The position numbers and the translations under genes were made by a program. 24,077 nt of DNA from CBDUQI01 sp965369325 (lineage in GTDB: Bacteria > Pseudomonadota > Gammaproteobacteria > Steroidobacterales > JBCBZW01), in assembly GCA_965369325.1 (NCBI GenBank), contig CBDUQI010000075.1, forward strand, positions 1 to 24,077. Reading direction: 5' to 3'. Under the pieces are notes generated by a model, which did no database searches, was not told the DNA's origin, and saw nothing but the letters and a program-made list of their open reading frames with translations. How positions within the stretch are numbered: position 1 is the first letter of the stretch; every line of letters starts with the position of its first letter. This document shows positions 13,598 through 21,940 of the stretch, piece by piece.

Positions 13598-15379
13598 ATG
13601 AGTTCTGCCGCCCCAACCTCCTTCGCCACTCTTACGCGCCTGTTGCGTTACGCGCGTGGCTTCAGGCGGCGGATTGCGCTGGCCTCCGTTTGCTCGGTGG
13701 CGAACAAACTGTTCGACGTCATGCCGGAAATTCTGATCGGCGTCGCCATCGATGTGGTGGTTCGCCAGAAAGCCTCGTTTGTTGCGGAACTGGGTATTGC
13801 GGACCCTAAGTGGCAACTGGGCCTGCTCGCCGGGCTCACGTTTGCGGTCTGGGCGTTCGAATCGCTGTTTGAGTATCTGTATCTGATACTGTGGCGAAAT
13901 CTGGCCCAGGATCTGCAACACGCCATGCGCCTGAATGCGTACGAACATGTGCAACAACTGGACCTGGCGTATTTCGAAGATCGCAGTACCGGCAATCTGG
14001 TGAGCATCCTGAACGATGATGTGAACCAGCTTGAACGCTTTTTGAACGGCGGTGCTAACGATCTGCTGCAAGTAGGCACCACTGTGATTGCCGTGGGTGC
14101 CGTGTTTTTCGCGCTCTCGCCGTTGATCGCATCGCTCGCATTTACACCCATTCCGGTGATTATTCTCGGCGCGTTTTACTTCCAACGGCGCGCTCAGCCG
14201 CTTTACGCGGACGTCCGGGAGCAGGTTGGCCATCTTGGCGCCCGGCTTTCGTCGAACATTTCCGGCATTACAACGATCAAGAGTTTCGCGACCGAACGCT
14301 ACGAAGCAAACAGAGTGCGCCAGGATAGTGAAGCCTACCTGGCGGCAAACCGTCGCGCCATTGCCATTAGCTCTGCGTTTATTCCGATCATCCGCATGGC
14401 CATTCTGGCAGGCTTCGCCGCCACGTTTCTCATCGGTGGTTGGATGACGTTGGACGGCACGCTCAACGTGGGCGCTTACGGCGTGCTGGTGTTTCTGACG
14501 CAACGACTGCTCTGGCCGCTGACCAGCCTGGCGGAGACCGTCGATCTGTATGAACGGGCGATGGCCTCCTCCCGGCGCATCCTCGACCTAATCGGCACGC
14601 CAATGGCGATACGGGATGTGCCGGGTGCGCACGCGTTGAACCAGGTCATGGGCCGGGTTGAGTTCCAACAGGTCCATTTCACCTATGCCACCGGCGAACG
14701 CGTGCTGCACGACATCAGTCTCACAATTGACGCCGGCACCACCGTGGCGTTTGTCGGTCAGACCGGCTCAGGCAAAAGCACGCTTATTAAACTGCTGCTG
14801 CGCTTTTATCAGCCAGAGTCCGGACGTGTGCTGATCGACGGACACCCCATTGAACAGGTCAGCTTGGACAGCCTGCGCCACACGATTGGCCTGGTGAGCC
14901 AGGAAGTCTTCTTGTTCCAGGGCAGCATCGCCGACAACATTACCTACGGAAGCCCCGGCGCAAGCGCACAGCAAGCGCGCAGCGCGGCCGAGGCGGCTGA
15001 AGCGGCCGAGTTTATCGATCGCCTAGAGGCGGGCTACGACACCATCGTGGGCGAACGCGGGCAGAAACTGTCTGGCGGCCAACGCCAGCGACTGTCCATC
15101 GCACGCGCCTTATTGAAGGACCCACCCATACTCATCCTCGACGAGGCGACGTCCGCAGTGGACAACGATACGGAGGCCGCGATCCAGCGCTCAATTCAAA
15201 AGCTCTCACACTCGCGCACGATTATGATCATCGCGCACCGACTGTCAACGATCGTCAACGCCGATCGCATTTTCGTGATGGACCAGGGCCGCATTGTGGA
15301 CAGCGGCAGCCACGCGCAGCTGCTCAAACGCGATGGTATTTACGCGACACTGTGGGCGGTGCAGACCGGGTTGAAGTAG
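13598..15379 (+). CDS. ABC exporter, fused membrane and ATPase domains (MsbA-like)
   Basis: The 593-residue protein starts at the ATG at 13598; the open frame extends upstream to 13364 but would overlap the nitroreductase start and encodes low-quality sequence. The N-terminal half is a type-IV exporter membrane domain with six expected helices (about 25-310), including YFEDRSTGNLVSILNDDVNQLERF, a typical coupling-helix segment. The ATPase domain (about 353-590) is complete: Walker A GQTGSGKST (387-395), Q-loop Gln435, signature LSGGQ (491-495), Walker B ILILDE with catalytic Glu516, and H-loop His547. One gene with both domains implies a homodimer. The substrate may be a lipid, peptide or drug. 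Its last 56 bases overlap the 3' end of the opposite-strand acyltransferase gene. Confidence 0.93.
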   Translation: MSSAAPTSFATLTRLLRYARGFRRRIALASVCSVANKLFDVMPEILIGVAIDVVVRQKASFVAELGIADPKWQLGLLAGLTFAVWAFESLFEYLYLILWRNLAQDLQHAMRLNAYEHVQQLDLAYFEDRSTGNLVSILNDDVNQLERFLNGGANDLLQVGTTVIAVGAVFFALSPLIASLAFTPIPVIILGAFYFQRRAQPLYADVREQVGHLGARLSSNISGITTIKSFATERYEANRVRQDSEAYLAANRRAIAISSAFIPIIRMAILAGFAATFLIGGWMTLDGTLNVGAYGVLVFLTQRLLWPLTSLAETVDLYERAMASSRRILDLIGTPMAIRDVPGAHALNQVMGRVEFQQVHFTYATGERVLHDISLTIDAGTTVAFVGQTGSGKSTLIKLLLRFYQPESGRVLIDGHPIEQVSLDSLRHTIGLVSQEVFLFQGSIADNITYGSPGASAQQARSAAEAAEAAEFIDRLEAGYDTIVGERGQKLSGGQRQRLSIARALLKDPPILILDEATSAVDNDTEAAIQRSIQKLSHSRTIMIIAHRLSTIVNADRIFVMDQGRIVDSGSHAQLLKRDGIYATLWAVQTGLK

Positions 15380-16571
15380 GCTGCTGTACGCCGAACACTA
15401 CCCCCAGATACCGCACCCGCCTGACGAGGCCCTCGTACACCAAGTGCGCCAGCCCGAAACACCCCGTCACGATCAGCAGGTACTTCGCACTGATCGACAG
15501 ATCCAGCGGCAACACCACAACCCCGAGCATCACGATCAGCGGCAGATGCAGGCAGAACAGCGGGTACACCGCAGCGTTCAGATAACTCAACACACGGCTC
15601 GGCCGATTCAGGTAGCGCGCGGCGAAACCCATGCACGTCATTAGCCACCCCCAGATCGCAAGCGTGCGTAGCACCGAAAACCAGATAAAGTTCATCGCGC
15701 TGGCGAAGGTCACCTCCCGCTGCAACACGAAAGTGCTGCGGTCGTAGTCGTAGTACTGCCAGAACACAATAGCGGAACCGATGATACCTACGGTCAGCGA
15801 TAGATATCGAAGCTCCCTGCAGCGTTCGACCAATGCGGGGCGATTGGCCAGCACATAGCCACACACGAAGACGATGAGCCAGTGCGAGAAGCTGGCCCAG
15901 TCGGTGATGAGGTTTCTGAATCCGGGGAACGCAGGCCGCAGAATCAGCTCCACTGCAATGAGCGGTACGGTGACCCAGTATAGTCGCCCGCCCTGCTCCA
16001 ACCAGCGACCAAGCACGCCCAATTGCCATTGGTTGGTGGGTTGGCGCCAGTAGCGAAACAACGGCCAGGAGACTAAGCAAAACAAAAACAGATAGGCGAT
16101 AAACCAATAGTGATGCCAACTCAGATTGCCGGACGGGTAGAGCCCGTCTGCGAACAGCCGCAGGTAAAACTGACCAAAACTGTCCTCAAATACACCGTTG
16201 TAACGTTTCTCCAGATACACCATGGGCGGGACGAGCACGGCAATGCCGAAGGCGAGCGGGATCAGCAGCCGGCGGCAACGATCGCGCAGATAGGCGCCTG
16301 CGGAGCGATGGCGCAGCGCGAATCGCACGCCCATGCCAGAGACCAGAAACAGCAGGCTGAGCCGGAACTGGTGCGAAAAGACGACGAACGCCCCAAGCGG
16401 GCGACTGGGCGTCTCGTTCAATACATTGGGGATGCCTTGTGGCAAGAACAGCACCGCCGCATGGAAGAACACCAGCAGTGCAAAGGCGAGCACACGTAGC
16501 CAGTCTAGATCCCAACGGCGCTCAGGGCGGCTTTGCGTAACGGTCTCAAGGCGGGCGTGCAGGTGGTTCAT
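15324..16571 (-). CDS. Acyltransferase-3 family membrane protein (OafA/OpgC-like)
   Basis: This 415-residue protein has about ten hydrophobic segments. Near the N-terminus it shows RWDLDWLRVLAFALLVFFHAAV, with Arg26 and His37 in the R-x10-H arrangement characteristic of acyltransferase-3 enzymes. Later segments LLFLVSGMGVRFAL, RRLLIPLAFG and LSWHHYWFIAYLF are also typical. These inner-membrane enzymes acetylate or succinylate surface glycans or periplasmic glucans. The last 18 or so residues, rich in Ser/Thr/Pro/Arg, are encoded inside the antisense 3' end of the ABC exporter and look like a read-on extension past the normal family end. The gene is divergent from an AraC-type membrane regulator, a pairing that suggests that regulator controls it. 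Confidence 0.9.
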   Translation of the reverse strand: MNHLHARLETVTQSRPERRWDLDWLRVLAFALLVFFHAAVLFLPQGIPNVLNETPSRPLGAFVVFSHQFRLSLLFLVSGMGVRFALRHRSAGAYLRDRCRRLLIPLAFGIAVLVPPMVYLEKRYNGVFEDSFGQFYLRLFADGLYPSGNLSWHHYWFIAYLFLFCLVSWPLFRYWRQPTNQWQLGVLGRWLEQGGRLYWVTVPLIAVELILRPAFPGFRNLITDWASFSHWLIVFVCGYVLANRPALVERCRELRYLSLTVGIIGSAIVFWQYYDYDRSTFVLQREVTFASAMNFIWFSVLRTLAIWGWLMTCMGFAARYLNRPSRVLSYLNAAVYPLFCLHLPLIVMLGVVVLPLDLSISAKYLLIVTGCFGLAHLVYEGLVRRVRYLGVVFGVQQPTSTRSAPPTVSRKYHRV

Positions 16572-16790
16572 GCGAGTTTGCTCCGATACGATAGAGCTGT
16601 GTTATCGCGCGATTCCGGCATTGCGCGCCTGCCGATTCCAAAAATGAGGCCGAATTTCGGGATTCGCACAGGTTTTTGAGAAATCGACTGGCCAGACGGC
16701 CGGGTCGCCACTACGCTGAGCGACTCATCTAGTCGTCGCCGGACGGCTGACCACGGCGGTCGCTCGAATGACTGACGCCGCGAGGTGCAC

Positions 16791-17828
16791 ATGCTGGATC
16801 TGACACTACGAGGTGCGACCGCAGGGTTGCTACTGCTGTTGGCCTTCAAGTTCGCCCGACCTGCACCACTGATCGGGCGCAATAATCTCGCCGTGCTATT
16901 TGCACTGGGGACGCTGGCTTATGTTGTCGTCTCCTCACCCGCAGCGGCCGATCTGCAAGGCCTGCCGCTGCAAGCACTAATTCTTGTCGCAACGCTCAAC
17001 TCGGTGTTCTTCTGGTGGTTCGCCACCGCACTGTTCGATGACGAGTTTCACTGGCGCAGCTGGCGCCTCATCCCCGCATTGCTGATGCTGGCGTTCTTCG
17101 CCCTGCGCCTGCTGGGGGGCGAACCTGGCGGCGACAACGCACGCATCTACCTGCAACAGGGGCTGGTGATCGCGATGATGCTGCACGCCATTTGGCTGGC
17201 GATCCACCACCGACGCGATGATCTGGTGGAGCGGCGGCGGCGCTTCCGGGTAGTGTTCGCCGGCCTGATCGGACTCACCGGGCTGGTGATCGCGCTGGTG
17301 GAACTGACCCTCGTGAGCCGTGCGCCGGCCGAGTGGTTGAACCTGCTGCAATCGATTTCGCTGTTCGGGCTGGTAATCGCGTTTGCCGTGTGGCTCGTCG
17401 GGCCGATCGACGTCATCCCGCCAAGCACAACGATAGCAACGAAAGCACCGCCGGACGATCCGCAGCGCACGCTCGCGCAGCGACGCCTTGAGGCCGCGCT
17501 TGATGAAGGCATCTATAAAGAAGAAGGCCTGACGATTGCCGCACTGGCAGCGCAGCTTGGTTATCCGGAGTATCGATTGCGCCAGCTAATCAACCAGTCA
17601 TTGGGATATAGAAACTTCAATGCTTTCCTAAATCAATATCGCGTCGCCGAAGCACGCGCCATGCTGGCCGAGGAGGCGCATGCTCACCGGCAAATCACCC
17701 AGATCGCACATGATCTGGGGTATGCCTCCATCGCACCGTTTAATCGCGCGTTTAAGGCATCCGAAGGCGTGACGCCCAGCGCTTATCGCAAACGTGCGCT
17801 TAAGGCAGCAGTGCAGGCAGCCGAATAG
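16791..17828 (+). CDS. Membrane-anchored AraC-family transcriptional regulator
   Basis: I choose the ATG at 16791, which sits five bases after CGAGG; an in-frame GTG at 16785 would overlap that site. The 345-residue product has an N-terminal half with about six or seven membrane helices (for example LRGATAGLLLLLAFKFA, RLIPALLMLAFFALRLL and LLQSISLFGLVIAFAVWLVG). The C-terminal AraC DNA-binding domain (about 245-340) has two helix-turn-helix units: LTIAALAAQLGYPEYRLRQLI and ITQIAHDLGYASIAPFNRAF, ending in GVTPSAYRKRAL. Regulators of this plan detect a signal in or at the membrane. It is divergent from the acyltransferase gene across about 219 bases and precedes the TRAP genes by 158 bases, so either could be its target; the acyltransferase is the likelier. 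Confidence 0.92.
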   Translation: MLDLTLRGATAGLLLLLAFKFARPAPLIGRNNLAVLFALGTLAYVVVSSPAAADLQGLPLQALILVATLNSVFFWWFATALFDDEFHWRSWRLIPALLMLAFFALRLLGGEPGGDNARIYLQQGLVIAMMLHAIWLAIHHRRDDLVERRRRFRVVFAGLIGLTGLVIALVELTLVSRAPAEWLNLLQSISLFGLVIAFAVWLVGPIDVIPPSTTIATKAPPDDPQRTLAQRRLEAALDEGIYKEEGLTIAALAAQLGYPEYRLRQLINQSLGYRNFNAFLNQYRVAEARAMLAEEAHAHRQITQIAHDLGYASIAPFNRAFKASEGVTPSAYRKRALKAAVQAAE

Positions 17829-17986
17829 CCCCGCGTTGCGCGCTTTGTTACTATTCTGCTTGGCGTTTTTCTTGCGCGGAGCAGTATTGTCCCATCGGCG
17901 CCATTGCCATAGGCACCCCGATTGATGCACGTATGCCATGCCCTGAGCGCACAGCCGCTGGAACAACTACCCATGACACCTGGGCC

Positions 17987-18958
17987 ATGAAAAACCCGGC
18001 CCGCACTGCCACCATGGCTTGCCTGGCGCTATTGCTGGCAAGTTGCAGTAGCGGCAATGACATCCCCTCCACGTTCGCTTTCGCGACCGGCGGCCCCACC
18101 GGCCTGTACTACCCGTTTGGCGGCGCCATGAGTTCCATCTGGTCCAAACAACTGCCCCACGTGAATGTGAAGGCGGAAGTGACGGGCGGCTCGGTGATTA
18201 ACGTGATTCAAGTGGCGCGCAAAGAAAGCGAGATTGGCATTGCCATGGCGGATGTGGTGACCGATGCCTATCTGGGGCGTGGACGTTTTGATGGGCCGCT
18301 ACCGCTGCGCGTGTTGTTCAGTGCTTATCCTAACATCGTGCATATCCTTACCCTGCAGGACAGCGGCGTCACCTCGGTGGCGGACCTGCGCGGCAAACGA
18401 GTCTCGCTGGGCGCGGCCGGATCAGGCACGGCTAACGCCGCCCAAAGCGTGCTCGCTGGGCTTGGCGTTGGCCTGGAGGAATTTGCTCCGGCCTATCTAA
18501 ACTTTGGCGAGACCACCTCGGCCCTGAAAGACGGCACCATCAGTGCTGGGTTTGTCGTCGGCGGCATCGGCCTGGCCGCGGTCACCGAACTGGCGGTTAC
18601 CCGCGATCTGCATCTGGTGGCTTTGAGCAACGGGGAAATCGCGCAATTGAACACCGCGTTCCCTGCCTACGCGGCCTACGGTATTCCGGCTGGCACCTAC
18701 AACGGGATTGACGTGGTCACCCAGACCCTGGGTATCTGGAGCGCGGTGGTGGTTCATGAGTCGATGCCTGAACAACTGGCCTACGAGTTGGTCTGCACGC
18801 TGTTCCAACACCGCGAGAAGTTGCTGGAGGTCTCGCAAGCCGCCCGCGACATGCAGGTGGTCAATGTCGACAAGCTGACCACGGTGCCGCTGCATCCGGG
18901 CACCCAGCGTTACCTGCAACACACAACCGCAGCCGGCCCGGACAACTGCATTGGTTAA
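17987..18958 (+). CDS. TAXI-family TRAP transporter solute-binding lipoprotein
   Basis: From the ATG at 17987 the product is 323 residues, beginning with a lipoprotein signal peptide and lipobox LASC (Cys20). The mature part opens with FAFATGGPTGLYYPFGGAM, the hallmark of TAXI solute-binding proteins, and continues with VTGGSVINVIQVARKESEIGIAMADV, DLRGKRVSLGAAGSGT and ETTSALKDGTISAGFVVGG. TAXI proteins deliver organic acids or other small solutes to the fused TRAP permease. No Shine-Dalgarno sequence is obvious, and longer in-frame starts give a poor signal peptide. The permease gene overlaps its 3' end. Being a lipoprotein, it would be tethered to the inner membrane rather than free. Confidence 0.93.
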   Translation: MKNPARTATMACLALLLASCSSGNDIPSTFAFATGGPTGLYYPFGGAMSSIWSKQLPHVNVKAEVTGGSVINVIQVARKESEIGIAMADVVTDAYLGRGRFDGPLPLRVLFSAYPNIVHILTLQDSGVTSVADLRGKRVSLGAAGSGTANAAQSVLAGLGVGLEEFAPAYLNFGETTSALKDGTISAGFVVGGIGLAAVTELAVTRDLHLVALSNGEIAQLNTAFPAYAAYGIPAGTYNGIDVVTQTLGIWSAVVVHESMPEQLAYELVCTLFQHREKLLEVSQAARDMQVVNVDKLTTVPLHPGTQRYLQHTTAAGPDNCIG

Positions 18959-20864
18959 TGCTGCACCCACCACACACTGGCTAGCGCCCACCGGACGGCT
19001 GGTGTTTGTGCTTGCCGCGTTGTTGTCGCTGTTTCAGTTGTGGCAGCCGCTGGCCGGATTTTTCCCGCCGGGCGCTATCCCGTTCGAGACGGTGTTGGGG
19101 CGGCAACCCGCCACCTACTTCCGGCCAATCCATCTCGCGTGGATATTAAGTCTGGGATATCTGATCTATCCGTTGTCCGCGGCATCGTCCTGGTGCCGCT
19201 GGTTGGACGGCGTTAGCATCGTCGCCGTGTTGTGGGCGACCTCTCGCGTGCTGGGATTCAACTACCAGGGCATCGATCATTTGCTGCACGGTTTGCAGGC
19301 TGCGGATTTCGTTGCCGGGCTGGTGCTGATGCTGGCGACGCTGGAGATGGCGCGACGTTGCGTCGGCCCCGTAATGATGGTCGTGGGCGTGGTGTTTGTC
19401 CTGTACGGGGCCTTCGGAAATCACCTGCCGGATGTGCTGGCGACGCGCGGCTTCAGTTTCGAGCGCATCGTACGGTTCCAGGTATTTACCGGCGCCGGAT
19501 TGTTCGGTGCACCCATTGGCATTGCCGCTGGCGCAGTGTTCAGCTTTGTCCTGTTCGGCGCTTTCCTGCAGTCCACTGGCGCTGGCAAGTTTCTCATCGA
19601 TCTGTCCTTTGCCGCCGCCGGCCGGTTCCGCGGCGGCCCGGCTAAGGCCAGCGTGCTGGCCTCGGCTGCGATGGGCTCAATCTCCGGCAGCGCGATTGCT
19701 AATACCGTAACGACCGGCGCGCTCACCATCCCGATGATGAAAAAGCTGGGTTATCGGCCCGCACAGTCAGCGGGCATAGAAGCTGCCGCCTCCACCGGCG
19801 GGCAGATCATGCCGCCGATTATGGGTGCGGGCGCTTTCGTGATGGCCGAATTCACCAAAACCCCTTACGGTGATATTGTGTGGATGTCGCTGGCACCGGC
19901 GATCTTGTACTTCCTCTCAGTGCTCCTTTACGTGCACATCATGGCGGCCAAGGCGGGCTTCACTGGGGTACGGGATGCCGCCGGCGCCTGGCGTGTTATG
20001 CGCCACGGCATGCACTTTCTGCTGCCCATCGTGCTGATCACGTTGTTGCTGCTGGGCAATTACTCGCCGGTACTGGTTGGTGTGTGCGGCAGCGCGGCGG
20101 TGGTGCTCGCCAGCTTGCTCAGAACTCACACACGCGTGGGGCCGCACGCGATCGCCGAGGCGCTGTATCGCGGTGCCGTGCTGGCAATTCCCATTTCGAT
20201 CGCCTGCGCCGTGGCTGGCATCGTGGTGGGCACGATCGGACAAACGGGAATTGGTCTGCAGTTCACCGAATCGGTGGTAGGGCTCAGCAACGGTCAGCTT
20301 TGGCTTGCCTTGTTACTGGTCGCGATGGCCGCGTTGGTTCTGGGAATGGGGCTGCCGGCGACCGCCGCCTATATTGTGTTGGCGGTCATGACCGGCCCCG
20401 CGCTACAGGAACTGGGGCTGGCGCTCATCACCGCGCACATGATTATTTTCTGGCTGGCGCAAACTTCAAACGTCACTCCGCCGATCGCGCTGGCAGCATT
20501 CGCCGGTGCGGGCATCGCTGGCGCGCCACCGATGAAATCGGCGATCGAAGCGTTCAAGTTGGCCAATGGACTGTTTGTGATTCCGCTGATGATGGCCTAC
20601 GCGCCATTGCTGCTGGTCGAGGGCCACACGTGGCTGGATGTGCTGGGCGCCAGCGCGATAACGCTTGCGCTGGTGCTGGCGATTGCCATGACGGTCGAGC
20701 GTTACCTGTTCACTCACCTTAGTCGCGGGCTGGCCATGGTCAGCGCGGTGGCTGCACTGCTGCTAGTAGCGCCGTCTAACTGGAGCCGTGGCCTGGGGTT
20801 AGCGGCATGCTTAGTGGTATTGGTGGTGAACTACGCAGCGAGTCGCGGCGCTGACAAATCATAA
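18951..20864 (+). CDS. Fused TRAP transporter permease (DctQM-type)
   Basis: The 637-residue protein is hydrophobic throughout. A shorter N-terminal unit of about four membrane segments matches the small (DctQ-like) subunit, and the rest is the large (DctM-like) subunit with motifs AAMGSISGSAIANTVTTGA, EAAASTGGQIMPPIMGAGAF, GMGLPATAAYIVLAV and QTSNVTPPIALAAFAGAGIAG. Fusion of both subunits is the rule for TAXI-type TRAP systems, which import solutes using a sodium or proton gradient. The first usable start is a TTG at 18951, overlapping the binding-protein gene by 8 bases and lacking a good ribosome-binding site. A better-placed ATG at 18958 (TAATG with the upstream stop) is in the wrong frame and meets a stop after eight codons. 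Confidence 0.93.
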   Translation: MVNAAPTTHWLAPTGRLVFVLAALLSLFQLWQPLAGFFPPGAIPFETVLGRQPATYFRPIHLAWILSLGYLIYPLSAASSWCRWLDGVSIVAVLWATSRVLGFNYQGIDHLLHGLQAADFVAGLVLMLATLEMARRCVGPVMMVVGVVFVLYGAFGNHLPDVLATRGFSFERIVRFQVFTGAGLFGAPIGIAAGAVFSFVLFGAFLQSTGAGKFLIDLSFAAAGRFRGGPAKASVLASAAMGSISGSAIANTVTTGALTIPMMKKLGYRPAQSAGIEAAASTGGQIMPPIMGAGAFVMAEFTKTPYGDIVWMSLAPAILYFLSVLLYVHIMAAKAGFTGVRDAAGAWRVMRHGMHFLLPIVLITLLLLGNYSPVLVGVCGSAAVVLASLLRTHTRVGPHAIAEALYRGAVLAIPISIACAVAGIVVGTIGQTGIGLQFTESVVGLSNGQLWLALLLVAMAALVLGMGLPATAAYIVLAVMTGPALQELGLALITAHMIIFWLAQTSNVTPPIALAAFAGAGIAGAPPMKSAIEAFKLANGLFVIPLMMAYAPLLLVEGHTWLDVLGASAITLALVLAIAMTVERYLFTHLSRGLAMVSAVAALLLVAPSNWSRGLGLAACLVVLVVNYAASRGADKS

Positions 20865-20950
20865 GACACTGCTCAGCGTCGAGGGCGACACTCACACCTC
20901 CGCACTCTCGGCGTGAAGGGAACCGACTGGGGGCGCGTTGAGTGGGCCCC

Positions 20951-20971
20951 GCCCGCGCCTTACGAGCGGGC
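20951..20971 (+). terminator. Possible intrinsic terminator of the TRAP operon
   Basis: GCCCGC and GCGGGC form a 6-base GC stem around a 9-base loop and are followed by TTTGCGTTT on the plus strand, 86 bases after the permease stop. The hairpin overlaps the last codons and stop of the opposite-strand Fe-S protein gene. The T-run is interrupted, so the call is tentative. Confidence 0.35.
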
Positions 20972-21940
20972 TTTGCGTTTGGCCAACTGGCCCAGGATTT
21001 TCTCCGAGGCGCCCGGCCTCGACCACGGGCAACGCACGATACACACAGCGCAGCCCAGTGCCTCACCGAAATACGGGATGCACTTGTCGAAATCGACGTA
21101 CCACTTGTTGGTGCCGCGAACCAATTGCTTGTTCTCGTAAATCGCCCCAGGCGGGCAGGCATTCGAACACGCGTTGCACCGCGTGCAGTAATCATCAATG
21201 CCAAATTCATCCGGCTTGTCGCTGACCAGCGGCATGTCGGTGGTCACCGCAGACAAACGAAAGCGCGAGCCCAGCGTGCGGTTGATAATAGAACCGTGCT
21301 TACCTAACTCGCCCAGGCCCGCCTCCAGGGCGGCCGGAATCATGTTCAACGCGGAGGCGTACGGACCTTGCCAGGCTTTCGCGTAATAGCCCTGCGACAG
21401 AATGTGGTTCGCAAGTTCTCGGCACGAGCGCGCCGCACGGTTGTACTCCTTCGCGACCACGACAGCGGCGGTCGGATTGTCGAAAGTGGGAGGCGCCTGA
21501 GCTAGTTCATCGTAGTCCATGGCGACGCCGATGATAATCACCCACGGATCGTTGAGCGCGTAACCATCGTACACATACATTGGGTCCATCTTGGTGATGC
21601 CGACGACGTCGGCCTCATGCGCAAGCGCAAATTCCTTCAGACGGCGGGCCCATTCCTCGGGCACCCGCGTTTGCGCCATTGGTGCCTGAGGCACCGCTTT
21701 CGGGCCACGCCCGCCGGGCGGCGTTGGGGAAAAATGCTTGCGCACGCTCGCCGATTGGCGATGGTAGTCGGTAACGGCCTGTTGCAAGTGGCCGTGCGTC
21801 TGGCGATCCGGCGGATGCCAGAAAAAGGGCGACGCCTGGCGGGGCTGCGATTCTCCCAGTCCGTTGATCGTGTTACCAGACACGTCGGGAAAGCAATCCA
21901 GAAACTCGCGCATCGGTGCAAATTCGTTTCTCTTGTTCAT
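20960..21940 (-). CDS. QueG/reductive-dehalogenase-like protein with two [4Fe-4S] motifs
   Basis: I start at the ATG at 21940 (326 residues), six bases after a perfect AGGAGG; a GTG three bases earlier is too close to that site. Numbering from that GTG, the C-terminal part has two cluster motifs: C253-x2-C256-x2-C259-x3-C263-P, and C288-x9-C298-x2-C301-x3-C305-P. Before them, ALEAGLGELGKHGSIINRTL and RFRLSAVTTDMPL match the corrinoid-site region of epoxyqueuosine reductase (QueG) and reductive dehalogenases. The protein is far shorter than respiratory dehalogenases, has no Tat signal, and has an unusual first 100 residues. It is probably a cytoplasmic corrinoid/Fe-S reductase of unknown substrate. 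Its ATG overlaps the carboxyltransferase stop by one base (TGATG), so the two are translationally coupled. Confidence 0.83.
   Translation of the reverse strand: MNKRNEFAPMREFLDCFPDVSGNTINGLGESQPRQASPFFWHPPDRQTHGHLQQAVTDYHRQSASVRKHFSPTPPGGRGPKAVPQAPMAQTRVPEEWARRLKEFALAHEADVVGITKMDPMYVYDGYALNDPWVIIIGVAMDYDELAQAPPTFDNPTAAVVVAKEYNRAARSCRELANHILSQGYYAKAWQGPYASALNMIPAALEAGLGELGKHGSIINRTLGSRFRLSAVTTDMPLVSDKPDEFGIDDYCTRCNACSNACPPGAIYENKQLVRGTNKWYVDFDKCIPYFGEALGCAVCIVRCPWSRPGASEKILGQLAKRKARS

Noticed and set aside
13562..14503. Long minus-strand open frame opposite the ABC exporter
   Set aside because: Its product is rich in Arg, His and Gln without domains, as expected for the antisense of a high-GC coding region. 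The sense strand carries all ABC motifs.
19880..20722. 280-codon plus-strand frame inside the TRAP permease
   Set aside because: Its product is Arg/Gly/His-rich and shows no family motif, whereas the permease frame shows continuous membrane helices and DctM motifs.
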